Part shown: positions 41,004-50,283 of the stretch, piece by piece
Layout: each line of letters opens with the position of its first letter
Position numbering within the stretch: the first letter of the stretch is position 1
NCBI RefSeq assembly: GCF_011074885.1
Contig: NC_054687.1
Coordinates: forward strand, 124,001 to 188,000
Direction of reading: 5' to 3'
DNA: 64,000 nt
Source: Brettanomyces bruxellensis
Taxonomy: Eukaryota > Ascomycota > Pichiomycetes > Pichiales > Pichiaceae
Made by a program: the position numbers and the translations under genes
Notes under the pieces: model-generated
Database searches by the model: none
The model's input: only the letters and a program-made list of their open reading frames with translations
What the model was told of the DNA's origin: nothing

Positions 41004-42107
41004 ATGTTTTCTAGAATCAGCACAAGAACATTCTCAACATCGGCTGCAAGGGCCATAAAGGTGTCAACAAAGGCGGCAGTGGACTCACCAGTGTCATCTT
41101 TGAAGGTTGTGGTGAAGCAGGCGGGCTCGAAAAGCACCCCTGCCGGGTTATCGCACCTTTTGGCATCCTCAGCATTTCTCAACACGAAATCCAAGTCAGG
41201 ATTGAGGCTCAAGAGGGAGGCAGAGCTCCTCGGGGGATCGTACAAGGCGTCAGTCACAAGGGATGCTCTTGTTCTCGAGGCCACGTTCCTCAAGGAGGCG
41301 CTCCCCTTCTTTGTGAGTGCCCTTTCTGGTGTTTTAACAGAAACATCTTTCAAACCACACGAACTTGACGAGTTGGTGCTCCCATACGCCACCCACGTTG
41401 CCCGGCAGGCCGCAGAGTGCCCGGCAACAAAAGCCCTCGAGGAGTTGCATGCTGTGTCCTTCAGAAGGGGACTTGGACAGCCTCTTTACTACGATGGCAC
41501 AAAGAAATATTCATCTTTCGATCTGGCCACGTTTGCAAAAGCCCTTTTCACGAGCGACAACATCGAGGTGGTGGGCCAGAACGTGGACAAGGCTGCATTG
41601 GACAAGTTTGTGGCCGAATCCGCACTCTCGAAGTTGCCCGAGTCGAAAAATAAGACTGTTGCAAAGACTGCACAGAAGATTTACACTGGTGTTGAGTCCA
41701 GAATCAGGCAGCCGGGCAAGACTGTTGCCATTCTTGGCGTGCCCGTGTCCCCAGAAGACATCCCATCGTACGAGTTGGTTGCCGCAGCCGTCTACAGTGC
41801 AATTCCAGCCAGTTACAACCTCTCAGTCAAGACAAATGTCCTCCCATACGAGGAAGCAGGCCTCTACTACATCTCTTTTGCATCCGAGGATGCATCCGAG
41901 GTCTCAGATGGCCTCAAGAAGGCGGCAGCGGCTTTGAAAAAGGCCTCCGGTGCCAAATTGTCGCAGTACAAGCCTTTGGCCGGCTATTTGGCGGCAATTT
42001 CCGGCCGGGAGGCCGATTTCAGCTCCGCCAAGACTGTCAAAGTCCCTAAATTCAACCTTGTTGTTGTTGGTGACGTCGACACGGTTCCCCTTGCCGGAGA
42101 ATTGTGA
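41004..42107 (+). CDS. QCR2: ubiquinol-cytochrome c reductase core protein 2
   Basis: Core subunit of respiratory complex III in the mitochondrial inner membrane. The 367-aa product matches yeast Qcr2 (368 aa) throughout: an N-terminal presequence rich in Ser/Arg/Thr, the M16-peptidase-like fold with GLSHLLASSAFLNTKSKSGL, REAELLGGSYKA, TFKPHELDE-like SFKPHELDELVLP and the C-terminal VVVGDVDTVPLAGEL. The zinc ligands of active processing peptidases are absent, as expected for Qcr2. Start gives MFSRISTRTFSTSAARA. Confidence 0.96.
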   Translation: MFSRISTRTFSTSAARAIKVSTKAAVDSPVSSLKVVVKQAGSKSTPAGLSHLLASSAFLNTKSKSGLRLKREAELLGGSYKASVTRDALVLEATFLKEALPFFVSALSGVLTETSFKPHELDELVLPYATHVARQAAECPATKALEELHAVSFRRGLGQPLYYDGTKKYSSFDLATFAKALFTSDNIEVVGQNVDKAALDKFVAESALSKLPESKNKTVAKTAQKIYTGVESRIRQPGKTVAILGVPVSPEDIPSYELVAAAVYSAIPASYNLSVKTNVLPYEEAGLYYISFASEDASEVSDGLKKAAAALKKASGAKLSQYKPLAGYLAAISGREADFSSAKTVKVPKFNLVVVGDVDTVPLAGEL

Positions 42108-42475
42108 ATGAAAGAATTCTATTTATATTCAGCAGATTCCTGAAAGAGGTCTCGATGTGCCGTGCAGGGCATTCTGTGCAGTGCAGAATGTATGCGGAAT
42201 GCATGCAGAATGCATGCAGGGCCAAATACGGCAGTTTGTACATGCTGCACTGCTTGACTCCTTCTGCATTGCTGCATGCATGCACGCTTGCCCAGACACG
42301 TTATTTATTTATTACATCTATTCGTTTCCCTCGAGTCGTTAGCTTTGAAGTAGTTGTATGAGTATTTATTGTTGTAGAATGGGTGTTTACTTTGCATGTT
42401 AACGTAGTAGCAGTTGCAATATATTGATTATTTATTGCTGTAGTGTATTGATTATTTATTGTACATGTTGACAAA
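42108..42475. other. convergent QCR2 / SmF gap
   Basis: Short spacer with GCATGC-rich partly palindromic sequence at about 42150-42290 (repeated TGCATGCAGAATGCATGCAG pattern) that could form hairpins. No gene recognised. Confidence 0.55.
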
Positions 42476-42940
42476 TTAGTTCATATCCACATCGGCACTT
42501 TCTATCTCTGTTTTATCATTATTATCCTTATTATCTTTCTTATTCTTCTTTTGCTTATCATCACTCTTCTCACTCTTCTCACTCTTCTCACTCTTCTCAC
42601 TCTTATCTTTCTTCTCCTTCTCCTTCTCATCCTTCTTTTCCTTATTATCACTCTTTTCCTTATCATCACTCTTTTCCTTCTCATCCTTCTTTTCCTTCTT
42701 ATCCTCACATATCCACAAAACATTATTACACCTTATAAACATCTCATCCCCCAATGGACTCACCTCCCGCGTTTTTCCATTCACCTCCTTCACATCTTTA
42801 TCCATCAACAAATTCATGTAGTTGTCAATCGAAAGAAGCTTTCCGCGATACTCTATGCTGTTGAACTTGAGCTTCACTATAACCTGCTTATTGAGCAACG
42901 ACTGGAGGAATGGCTTGGGGTTTATCGGCTGGAAATTCAT
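42476..42940 (-). CDS. SMX3: Sm protein F with long charged tail
   Basis: SmF is part of the heptameric Sm ring on U1, U2, U4 and U5 snRNAs. From the ATG at 42940 the product is 154 aa. Residues 1-78 are a complete Sm fold: MNFQPINPKPFLQSLL start, Sm1 with VKLKFNSIEYRGKLLSIDNYMN and Sm2 with EMFIRCNNVLWI, typical of SmF. Yeast SmF ends there at about 86 aa; here a 75-residue Lys/Glu/Asp/Ser tail with KSEKSEKSEK repeats follows. The frame continues upstream through a 12-bp repeat (RYSF units) without an ATG, so it is treated as leader. Confidence 0.92.
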   Translation of the reverse strand: MNFQPINPKPFLQSLLNKQVIVKLKFNSIEYRGKLLSIDNYMNLLMDKDVKEVNGKTREVSPLGDEMFIRCNNVLWICEDKKEKKDEKEKSDDKEKSDNKEKKDEKEKEKKDKSEKSEKSEKSEKSDDKQKKNKKDNKDNNDKTEIESADVDMN

Positions 42941-43352
42941 TGCTGTGGAAGGATATCTGAATGAATATCTAAATGAATATCCGAATGAATATCTAAATGA
43001 ATATCTGAATGAATATCTAAATGAATATCTGAATGAATATCTGAATGAATATCTAAACGAATATCTAAATGAATATCTAAATGAATATCTGAATGAATAT
43101 CTAAACAAATATCTAAAGCGTGTTTTCAACTGCCAATACTGCTGAGGGCAGTATTAAGCATGCAATCGAGACTTTCGACTTGCAGTTGATGATTTTATTC
43201 GTAGCAATTATTTTCACTTTTTAATTTTTTTTTTTTCTTCTCTCGTCTTTTTCATGCTGTATTTCTATCCTCAAAAATAAACACCCAGAGCTGTTTGCTT
43301 CTTCCTTTTCCCCCGAATGGGCAGTAAATAATTGAGCCAGGCACGTCTCAAC
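42941..43352. other. divergent SmF / NCBP3-like promoter
   Basis: Contains the 12-bp minisatellite at 42953-43117 directly abutting SmF, and a T-rich tract near 43218-43240 before the NCBP3-like gene. No gene seen. Confidence 0.6.
42953..43117. repeat. 12-bp minisatellite adjoining SmF start
   Basis: About 13 copies of AATGAATATCTG / AATGAATATCTA starting 12 bp upstream of the SmF ATG. It is open in frame with SmF (encoding Arg-Tyr-Ser-Phe repeats) and also open on the plus strand (Asn-Glu-Tyr-Leu repeats). Confidence 0.96.
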
Positions 43353-44675
43353 ATGGAAAACGGCGACGCAGAAATGGTAGATGCAGAAAATGGCACCGAG
43401 CAGCCAATTGAACAGTCAAACGGGTCGATTCAAACCAATCAGAAGCCAGATGAAGCAACTGCAAGTGTTTCTGAGCAGCAAGCAGCCAATGAGGCACCGA
43501 GTACGGGACTCCCGCCGCATCTTCAGGTTCAGGATGGGCAGCAGAGTGCAGATATCGGCATGCAAGGGACCGGGGAAGCAGAAGAGACGGAAAACTTGCA
43601 GGAACCACGGCCAAACGCACTTCTTTTGAAAGGTGTGAATTCTCTTGATACACGTGCCATCAAGTACTACATAGACCACTATGTGCGGCCGGATTACTCG
43701 TTTAACAACAGGGATAAGTACGCGAGGTTCGCCTACAGGCTTGAGTGGGTGAATGACGAGTCGGTGAACGTGGTTTTCATTTCTAGAGACGAGGGAGAGC
43801 AGGGTGCACAAGAGGCTCTTCAAATTCTCACAGACGAGTCGATCGAGCAGCCAGAGACACTCTCTGCGACGGACGAGCGGGTGGCAAAGCCGTTTGTGAG
43901 GGAAAAAGGGGCAAAGGAAGAAACTGGCGAGGATACAGCGGACAATGTTCAATTAACGGTGAGGCAAAGCTTGAAAGGAGACAGAAAGGTGAAAAACGCC
44001 CGGATATACTCGCGGTACTACTTGATGCACGGGGAGCCGGACCGCGCCGAGAGGATGCCGGCGGCAAGGGAGAGGAGGGCCCGCGGGAACGGCTACGAGC
44101 CACGGCTGGCCGGCGAACATGCCGAAGATCTCATAACTGGTGAGAAAGTTGCAGAAGAGGAACTTTTGGGAGATCGGGCCGGGTCTTTCCGGCCTGTTCC
44201 AGCACGTGGAGATGACAGAGAGGATGATTTGTTTAGTTACAGGGGAAGGAGAGGCCGAGATGATGAATACAGGGCTGAGAATGGTGATTATAGAAATGGA
44301 GATGAGTATGGAGACTACAGGGATGATAGAGGGGATTATAGGGATAGAGGAGACTATAGGGATGACCGTGGCTACAGAAACGAGTACAGAGACGATTATG
44401 GCCGCAGAGATGCCGGTTATAGGGATAACGGCTTTAGGGATACGTGGAGACCATCAGATGAAAGAAGTAGTCGAGGAGAACGCAGAAGAAGAAGGAGAAG
44501 AGGAAGAGGAAGAGACAGGGGTGATTTGTTTGATGCTTATCGTACTTCGAGAGATGAAGATCATTCTAGAAGAAGCAGGGCAGATGAGGAGGATTTGTTC
44601 CCAGATTTCTTTAAGAGAAAACAGGAACAGACGCAAAGAGATAGAGAGGAGTCACCATCAAGACCGGAGCAGTAG
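43353..44675 (+). CDS. NCBP3-like RNA-binding protein
   Basis: 440 aa from the ATG at 43353. The N-terminus (1-90) is acidic/Gln-rich. A RRM-like segment at about 90-155 reads NALLLKGVNSLDTRAIKYYI and then RLEWVNDESVNVVFISRDEG, close to the conserved segment of animal NCBP3. A second family landmark, ARIYSRYYLMHGEPD (about 215), corresponds to the YYMKYGNP motif. The C-terminal 170 residues are Arg/Asp/Gly/Tyr-rich (GDYRDDRGDYRDRGDYRD), then a poly-Arg/Gly stretch, typical of RNA binding and condensation. NCBP3 joins the nuclear cap-binding complex in mRNA biogenesis. Family resemblance is by eye; the role in this yeast is inferred. Confidence 0.7.
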   Translation: MENGDAEMVDAENGTEQPIEQSNGSIQTNQKPDEATASVSEQQAANEAPSTGLPPHLQVQDGQQSADIGMQGTGEAEETENLQEPRPNALLLKGVNSLDTRAIKYYIDHYVRPDYSFNNRDKYARFAYRLEWVNDESVNVVFISRDEGEQGAQEALQILTDESIEQPETLSATDERVAKPFVREKGAKEETGEDTADNVQLTVRQSLKGDRKVKNARIYSRYYLMHGEPDRAERMPAARERRARGNGYEPRLAGEHAEDLITGEKVAEEELLGDRAGSFRPVPARGDDREDDLFSYRGRRGRDDEYRAENGDYRNGDEYGDYRDDRGDYRDRGDYRDDRGYRNEYRDDYGRRDAGYRDNGFRDTWRPSDERSSRGERRRRRRRGRGRDRGDLFDAYRTSRDEDHSRRSRADEEDLFPDFFKRKQEQTQRDREESPSRPEQ

Positions 44676-45397
44676 GATGGATGTTGCTTGAGATAATGTG
44701 TACTATATGATTGGAATATATGTCCGGGATAGGGTTAGTGTGTTTGCTTGTGTATTAATAAGCATGATAGGGTATGTAAGATGAGTGGAGAAGGGTGGAT
44801 AGGTTTAATTGAGTACTCCAAGAACTTCATTGTTGGCGTGTAAGTATTAGAATTAGTGTAGTTGCATATTGTGGTTAGTATTAGTTGGTATTAGTTGGTA
44901 TTAGTTGGTATTAGTTGGTATTAGTTGGTATTAGTTGGTATTAGTTGGTATTAGTTGGTATTAGTTGGTATTAGTTGGTATTAGTTGGTATTAGTTGGTA
45001 TTAGTTGGTATTAGTATTAGTTAGAATTAGTTGGTATTAGTTGGTATTAGTTGGTATTAGTTGGTATTAGTTGGTATTAGTATTAGTTAGAATTAGTTGG
45101 TATTAGTTAGTATTAGTTGGTATTAGTCGGTATTAGTTGTCACTAGTAACTGTTAAGTCTTCAGGAGTAATTGCTAGTATTTGTAGATACTTATTGTTAA
45201 TATTATAGTTAATATTACATATCGCTAGTATAAGTAATAATAGCAGGATTTCTTGTCAGTATTAAGAATACTAACCCTATTACTCAGTTAATTACATTTG
45301 CCATAGTACTATCAAAAGTTTTATCGTAATATGCATATACAGTCATTCCATCTCTATACTTATCCATCCACATAACCACAATACCATACCTCCAATC
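44676..45397. other. convergent NCBP3-like / DPB11 gap
   Basis: Mostly occupied by the 10-bp minisatellite at 44873-45139; the rest is AT-rich without a gene. Confidence 0.65.
44873..45139. repeat. 10-bp minisatellite, ~26 copies
   Basis: Long head-to-tail run of TTAGTTGGTA, first half nearly perfect, second half with interspersed TTAGTATTAGTTAGAA variants that recur at a regular distance, suggesting a higher-order duplication. Confidence 0.97.
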
Positions 45398-47350
45398 CTA
45401 CTTGCGTCTTCTCCTCTTTGCCCTCACAGGTGAGATATCATACCTGATTTCGGGAACTTGAGATTCGTCAGCCTCTTTTTGGTCCTTTTCTTTTTGACCC
45501 TTTTCTTCTTGGCCCCCATCTTTCAAGTCAGTTGATGAAAAAGCGCCTTGCAAAAGACTCTTCTTGGATGTGAAGCTTGGTAAAGCGAGAGGACCAAGTT
45601 TCAACTGCGATTTCAACGCTGTTCCAACAAGCCTAGGCCATTTTCGTTTGGTCTTTTTCTTTGGAGATGGGATTCTGGGTGTATCTTCTACATTTTGCGC
45701 AGTTGTGGTGTTCTTCTTCACATTATCTTCATTTTCCTTAATATTATCTTCATTTTGCTTCACATTATCCTCATTTTCCTTCACAATTCCATTCTCCTTC
45801 ACATTATCTTCATTTTCCCTCACAATTTCATTCTTCTTCACATCATTTCCCCTCGCATCTTCATCCTTCCCCTTCCCATTAACTCCACGTGCATACTCAA
45901 TGAAATTGTGGGCTGGAATCGAGCTGCGAGGCCCAAATATGCACCAGCGATAATCGAGCAAGTTGGGCAGCTTTCCCTGCTCCGATATCTCCCAAAGATA
46001 GGCCAGAGAAATAACCGGTATCCCCCATTTTTTCGCCGCGTTAATCTTCGCCTTGGTAGATTTGTTGGAAGTCTGGCTGTGCGGCCTGCAAGAGAGAATG
46101 TCTGCGTATTTATACTGGAAAAGCTTGGGAGAGTTGGACTTATTCAGTCCAACAGAGTACAAATTTACTGCCAAAAGGTTGCAGTCGGGCTGGAAAACTT
46201 CCACCAGCTCACACCCAAGAACTTCGATAAGCTTAGAAACGTGGAAGAACTCGACTCCGGAAAATCCACTGACGCTAATCTTGAGCTTCAAGTCCAGGTT
46301 GGTGAAATTCCGAGGAATTGACCAGCTGTCGAATTTCAGCTGTTTGTAGAAAAGTGACCGGTCCAAAAACCACTCGTTGACCACCGCCATATCGTGGGTG
46401 CCGATGAGCTGCTTGAGCCTGCCCGGAACGGCTTTAAACGGCATGCTTGATGGGATCAGGAGGTGAGTGACCGCATTTTCGTACGAATCCACCAGATTTC
46501 CACCCTTCTGTGTGATTATCTCACCCAGTTTCGCCATCTGGGCCTCCGTAAACCCGTACGTCAGGAAGCAGAGACCGGAAAGCAAGTTGTTTGCGCCACT
46601 ATTGACACTCGTCGTGTATTTTTGCCGGATACTCGAGTGCCGGTATGCTTGCTGGCTTTTCACATACACCGGGTTCGAAGTATCGTACAAATCAAACTCC
46701 TCCGGAGGCACTTGGTCCCATACTATGCATGAGCCCTCACCCATACTGCTGGGGTCGTTTTTCGTGATGTCGTAGTACGTACTTTCCAAAATTGCCCCTC
46801 TCCTCACACTGTCAAGCACCCACCTCGGGTGGACCACCGGAATCCCCCATTCTAGAGCCTTCTCGAACCGCTTGCCCGCTTTTTCTGTCGTCACAACAAA
46901 AGATGTCGACATGAGAAGTGATTCGGTCGGTGTGCCCTTATTATCCTTGATAAGAGTTGAAATGTACGCCTTGTTGAAAAGTTCTCCCTCCACATTCGAA
47001 AGCCTGGACATACAGATCGAAATGCGGTCGAAAACTGGCGAAATGTACTGCTCTAGTATCGAGGAATCAAAGTCTTCTCCCTGCTTCCACTTATCAAAGA
47101 GTGTATAAATAGCCTCCGCCTTAACAAACTTGATGTCACATCTTCTCTTGGCGCAAAACTTGTATTTCTCGGTATCATGATCCCCCACAATGAGCACGTT
47201 GACATCTGCCATCAAATCATCGAAAAATATACCTCCCATGGATGTAATATCTGTTCTCAACTCCTTCTTAATTGTGGAAGGGATTGAAGTGCTTGAAAAT
47301 TTGACACCTGAAAACGGCCCCTGAAGTTGCGGTGCATTTTCCGCCTGCAT
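45398..47350 (-). CDS. DPB11: Dpb11/TopBP1 family BRCT protein
   Basis: Replication-initiation and checkpoint scaffold binding phospho-Sld2/Sld3 and activating Mec1. From the ATG at 47350 the product is 650 aa. It has BRCT repeats at about 8-100 (LQGPFSGVKFSSTSIP, GGIFFDDLMADVNVLIVG), 105-210 (GIPVVHPRWVLDSVRRGAIL), 245-335 and 355-475 (WGIPVISLAYLWEISEQGKL). An Asn/Glu/Lys repeat region (ENEDNVKEN units, about 490-560) follows, and the basic tail ends KRRRRK, a likely nuclear signal. Yeast Dpb11 is 764 aa with four BRCTs. The frame extends four codons upstream to a GTG, ignored. Confidence 0.9.
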   Translation of the reverse strand: MQAENAPQLQGPFSGVKFSSTSIPSTIKKELRTDITSMGGIFFDDLMADVNVLIVGDHDTEKYKFCAKRRCDIKFVKAEAIYTLFDKWKQGEDFDSSILEQYISPVFDRISICMSRLSNVEGELFNKAYISTLIKDNKGTPTESLLMSTSFVVTTEKAGKRFEKALEWGIPVVHPRWVLDSVRRGAILESTYYDITKNDPSSMGEGSCIVWDQVPPEEFDLYDTSNPVYVKSQQAYRHSSIRQKYTTSVNSGANNLLSGLCFLTYGFTEAQMAKLGEIITQKGGNLVDSYENAVTHLLIPSSMPFKAVPGRLKQLIGTHDMAVVNEWFLDRSLFYKQLKFDSWSIPRNFTNLDLKLKISVSGFSGVEFFHVSKLIEVLGCELVEVFQPDCNLLAVNLYSVGLNKSNSPKLFQYKYADILSCRPHSQTSNKSTKAKINAAKKWGIPVISLAYLWEISEQGKLPNLLDYRWCIFGPRSSIPAHNFIEYARGVNGKGKDEDARGNDVKKNEIVRENEDNVKENGIVKENEDNVKQNEDNIKENEDNVKKNTTTAQNVEDTPRIPSPKKKTKRKWPRLVGTALKSQLKLGPLALPSFTSKKSLLQGAFSSTDLKDGGQEEKGQKEKDQKEADESQVPEIRYDISPVRAKRRRRK

Positions 47351-48013
47351 CCTATCAGACACAATTCATTGGATGAACTGTTAGTTGGGATATCAGAAAT
47401 GTGATAAAAGTCGAAGAGATGAAAAGTCGGGAGATGTAATAAGGGTGATGAATAAATGAAAAAATGGGGAAAGATGCGATAAAAATATGGGATAAATGAG
47501 AAAAAAATTGAGATTATGGATATTAAGGATAAATGAGATGAGAAAAATTGAGAATATGCGCATTAAGGATAATTGAGGAGAAATTTGAGATTACGGGTAT
47601 TACAGATTAATTGAGAACGATAGGTGGTTAAATAAAAATAAAGATAAATAAATAATTAACAGAAATCACCACAAAACAAAAATAAAAAACAAATAACATC
47701 TATCAATCTTTACTTATGTCTAATGTACATCCTCCATCTGCTTAACCCCACTACTTGCTTCATTGCCTGCAATGGAATCAAAGAAATCCGTACGTCTTGC
47801 GTGCCGTCGATCGACGCAGAACATATGCCTGTGCCCCCTCACTTTTTCTTCCTCTCTTTTTTTTTAGTACATGGAGGAAAAAATGAAAAGCAAAAAGATG
47901 GATTAGAACAATCAGTGAGTACTCATCTGCAAATACACACACCTTTTTTCTGGATTATTCGTCAGGCTCACATTATCGAGCAAGCAGGAAATAACCATCG
48001 AGAAAAGAGTGCA
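47351..48013. other. divergent DPB11 / PAF1 promoter
   Basis: A/G-rich near DPB11. One copy of the dispersed GC-rich element at 47801-47845 lies upstream of PAF1, followed by a pyrimidine tract ending in TTTTTTTTAG at about 47868. The PAF1 frame remains open to an ATG at 47723, giving 97 extra residues without family resemblance. Confidence 0.55.
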
Positions 48014-49348
48014 ATGCCGGAAGCACCAAACAAACACGCTTCAACTTCTTCGAGGCAAGACTTTATTGCCAAGATTCGTTACAACAATGATCTTCCTCCC
48101 CCTCCATGTGCACCAAAGCTGCTTAATTACACGAATGTGAAGGATCCGCAGTCTTTGGAGTCGACGACGTTTCTCAGCGGGCTTTTTAGAACGGAGAATT
48201 TTGGCAATTTGGTGCCTTTGAACGATGATTTGGGAATGACGATGAATGTTATGAAAATGCCAGAATGTATTGAGAAAAACAGTATTTCGTCATTGGGTGC
48301 CCTCACACCTGAATATGGCGATGGGCTCAATCTCCATCCAAGCGACCAGCTCCTTTTAACCGACCCGGTGAGAAGCACAACGGTGAAAGGTGAAACAGTG
48401 CCTTTTCTTCGCAGAACTCAGTATATTGCAGCAGACAAGACACAACTCCCCTCAAGATACTCGGCAGGCACCATCAGCACCGCTTCGGCCACTAGGAGCA
48501 TACTTCAGAAGAAGATGCAGTTGAAGAAAGGCGAGGAATTGGACCCAAAGGAGCAGTTGCATGCAGTTGAGTCGATGTTTGACACAACTGTGTTTGAAGG
48601 GAAAGTGGAGAAGTTGAGGCACCCAATAAGGAAAAACCTCAGGGCCAAGAGGGTCTGGAACTTCTTGCCCGACACGTCGATGCTGGACCAGAAGTTTTAC
48701 GATGTCAAATTCCTCTCTTCCGCGTCGATTCGGAAGGGTAAAAGTAAAAAAGAAAGTGGCATCAAGTCGGAAAACGACCCCAGGTTGCTCACATCGATGT
48801 TTCGGGAGATTAAGGTTAATGCAGGCACGACCTTGGTGTCGTGCTATACGACAAATACGGATAGTGCCAAGGAGATACGGACGCAGCTCAACGACGAGAA
48901 TGAAAACGCACCAATCAGCAAGCAGGAGGCCGAGGATTCCGCCGGAACCACATCCTACACATACGACAAGGTCCGTGACTATGACGGCAAGGTCAAGCCG
49001 TTTGCGGACTCCGAGAAACTTCGCCATCTGGCCATCACGTTCAACGAGAAGACGAAAACGGCAATGTACATTCCTCTTTCCGGAAAGCTGGAGCTCAGAA
49101 AGGGAAGAATCGATCCATATCTTGAGCCCAAGGTCCGCGAGATGTCGTATGACCAGATATATCTTTCTATTAGAGAGCCCACCAGGGAAGAAATCGATTA
49201 TAGGGATATGCTGCGGAGTGATTATGATCCGATGGAGTTTGGGGCAGAAGATGAGGAGACGGGAAAAGGGGATGATGAGAAGGAGGAGGAAAAAGAGAAA
49301 GAGAAAGATGATAAAGAGGATAAAGAGACTTCCGAGCACAAGAACTGA
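48014..49348 (+). CDS. PAF1: Paf1 complex subunit Paf1
   Basis: Scaffold of the Paf1 complex that travels with RNA polymerase II and promotes H2B ubiquitination and H3K4 methylation. The 444-aa product (yeast Paf1: 445) begins MPEAPNKHASTSSRQDFIAK and shows the family NNDLPPPPCAPKLLNY opening, DDLGMTMNVMKMP, DPVRSTTVKGETVPFLRRTQ, VWNFLPDTSMLDQKFYDVKF, KVRDYDGK and KLELRKGRI blocks, with an acidic Glu/Lys C-terminus. The ATG at 48014 is chosen for homology and length; an upstream in-frame ATG at 47723 exists. Confidence 0.94.
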   Translation: MPEAPNKHASTSSRQDFIAKIRYNNDLPPPPCAPKLLNYTNVKDPQSLESTTFLSGLFRTENFGNLVPLNDDLGMTMNVMKMPECIEKNSISSLGALTPEYGDGLNLHPSDQLLLTDPVRSTTVKGETVPFLRRTQYIAADKTQLPSRYSAGTISTASATRSILQKKMQLKKGEELDPKEQLHAVESMFDTTVFEGKVEKLRHPIRKNLRAKRVWNFLPDTSMLDQKFYDVKFLSSASIRKGKSKKESGIKSENDPRLLTSMFREIKVNAGTTLVSCYTTNTDSAKEIRTQLNDENENAPISKQEAEDSAGTTSYTYDKVRDYDGKVKPFADSEKLRHLAITFNEKTKTAMYIPLSGKLELRKGRIDPYLEPKVREMSYDQIYLSIREPTREEIDYRDMLRSDYDPMEFGAEDEETGKGDDEKEEEKEKEKDDKEDKETSEHKN

Positions 49349-50283
49349 TTGGATGTTATAGAATAGATATCCTGTACTATTATTAAATGTTTTCATATTG
49401 AGTTGCGCATGTTAATGCTGTATGTTAATGCAGTATGTTAATGCAGTATGTTAATACTGTATGTTAATACTGTATGTTAATGCTGTATGTTAATAGTATG
49501 CTATATTTTAATAGTAGTATATATCTTAATAGTAAGTTATATGTTAACGGTAAAATCTATGCTCATAGTATGATATATGCTAATACCATGATATACACTA
49601 ATACCATAATTTATGCTAATAGTAGGCTATGTCTATAGTTTAAAGTTTGCTCGTATTTTCTCAGTATGTCTTCAGCATTTATTAATACCCCATGTGCCAG
49701 TATTTATCAGTATGATGACATTGCTCCTTATTAATCTCTCAAACTACTTTTACTATCACCTGCTTCATATAGAATAATCTATTACTTCATTTCTGGTATC
49801 ATATTTATCATAACAATACTCCTGCTCAAGATTGTGCTCAGTTCATTTTGATTCCATTAATAAAAGAATTAATCGATTCTGTCCTTGTTTATAAATTCCT
49901 ATGGCGCTAAATTTCATATATTCCTACAGCATTAAATTTCAACCTTTCACATCCAAATTTAAAACCTTCTCAACTTCTCCTCTCCTTCATAACTACTCAA
50001 TACACTTATCAAACTCTACAAAATTGGGCATTAACAAATTGCTTTTCATCTCAAAACTTGTCCCTTAAGAGAAAGCAGGACATCTAGCAATATTGTCGCA
50101 TTCAGGAGCACATACCGGATAAAGGAGTTGCCGAAAACATCCAAAAAGAGAAATAATGGAGTGGGAAAAAAAAAAAAAAAAATAGCGAAGAAAAACATAA
50201 ACGAAGGAAAACACCAACATAAAACAGAACACGATACTAACGATTGTAAAGGGCACAATTTAAAGCGGCCAGACCAGTAGAAG
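49349..50283. other. gap between PAF1 and the 416-aa gene
   Basis: AT-rich, with a 13-bp minisatellite (49408-49500) grading into more diverged TTAATAGTA copies to about 49620, and an A-tract (50166-50182) before the next gene. A minus-strand frame at 50046-50297 is mostly poly-Phe from that A-tract and is not called. Confidence 0.55.
49408..49500. repeat. 13-bp minisatellite, ~7 copies
   Basis: Copies of ATGTTAATGCAGT / ATGTTAATACTGT downstream of PAF1. Confidence 0.93.

Noticed and set aside
42941..43129. RYSF-repeat extension of SmF
   Set aside because: No ATG in frame; it is the translation of a 12-bp minisatellite. Kept as a finding because non-AUG initiation cannot be excluded.
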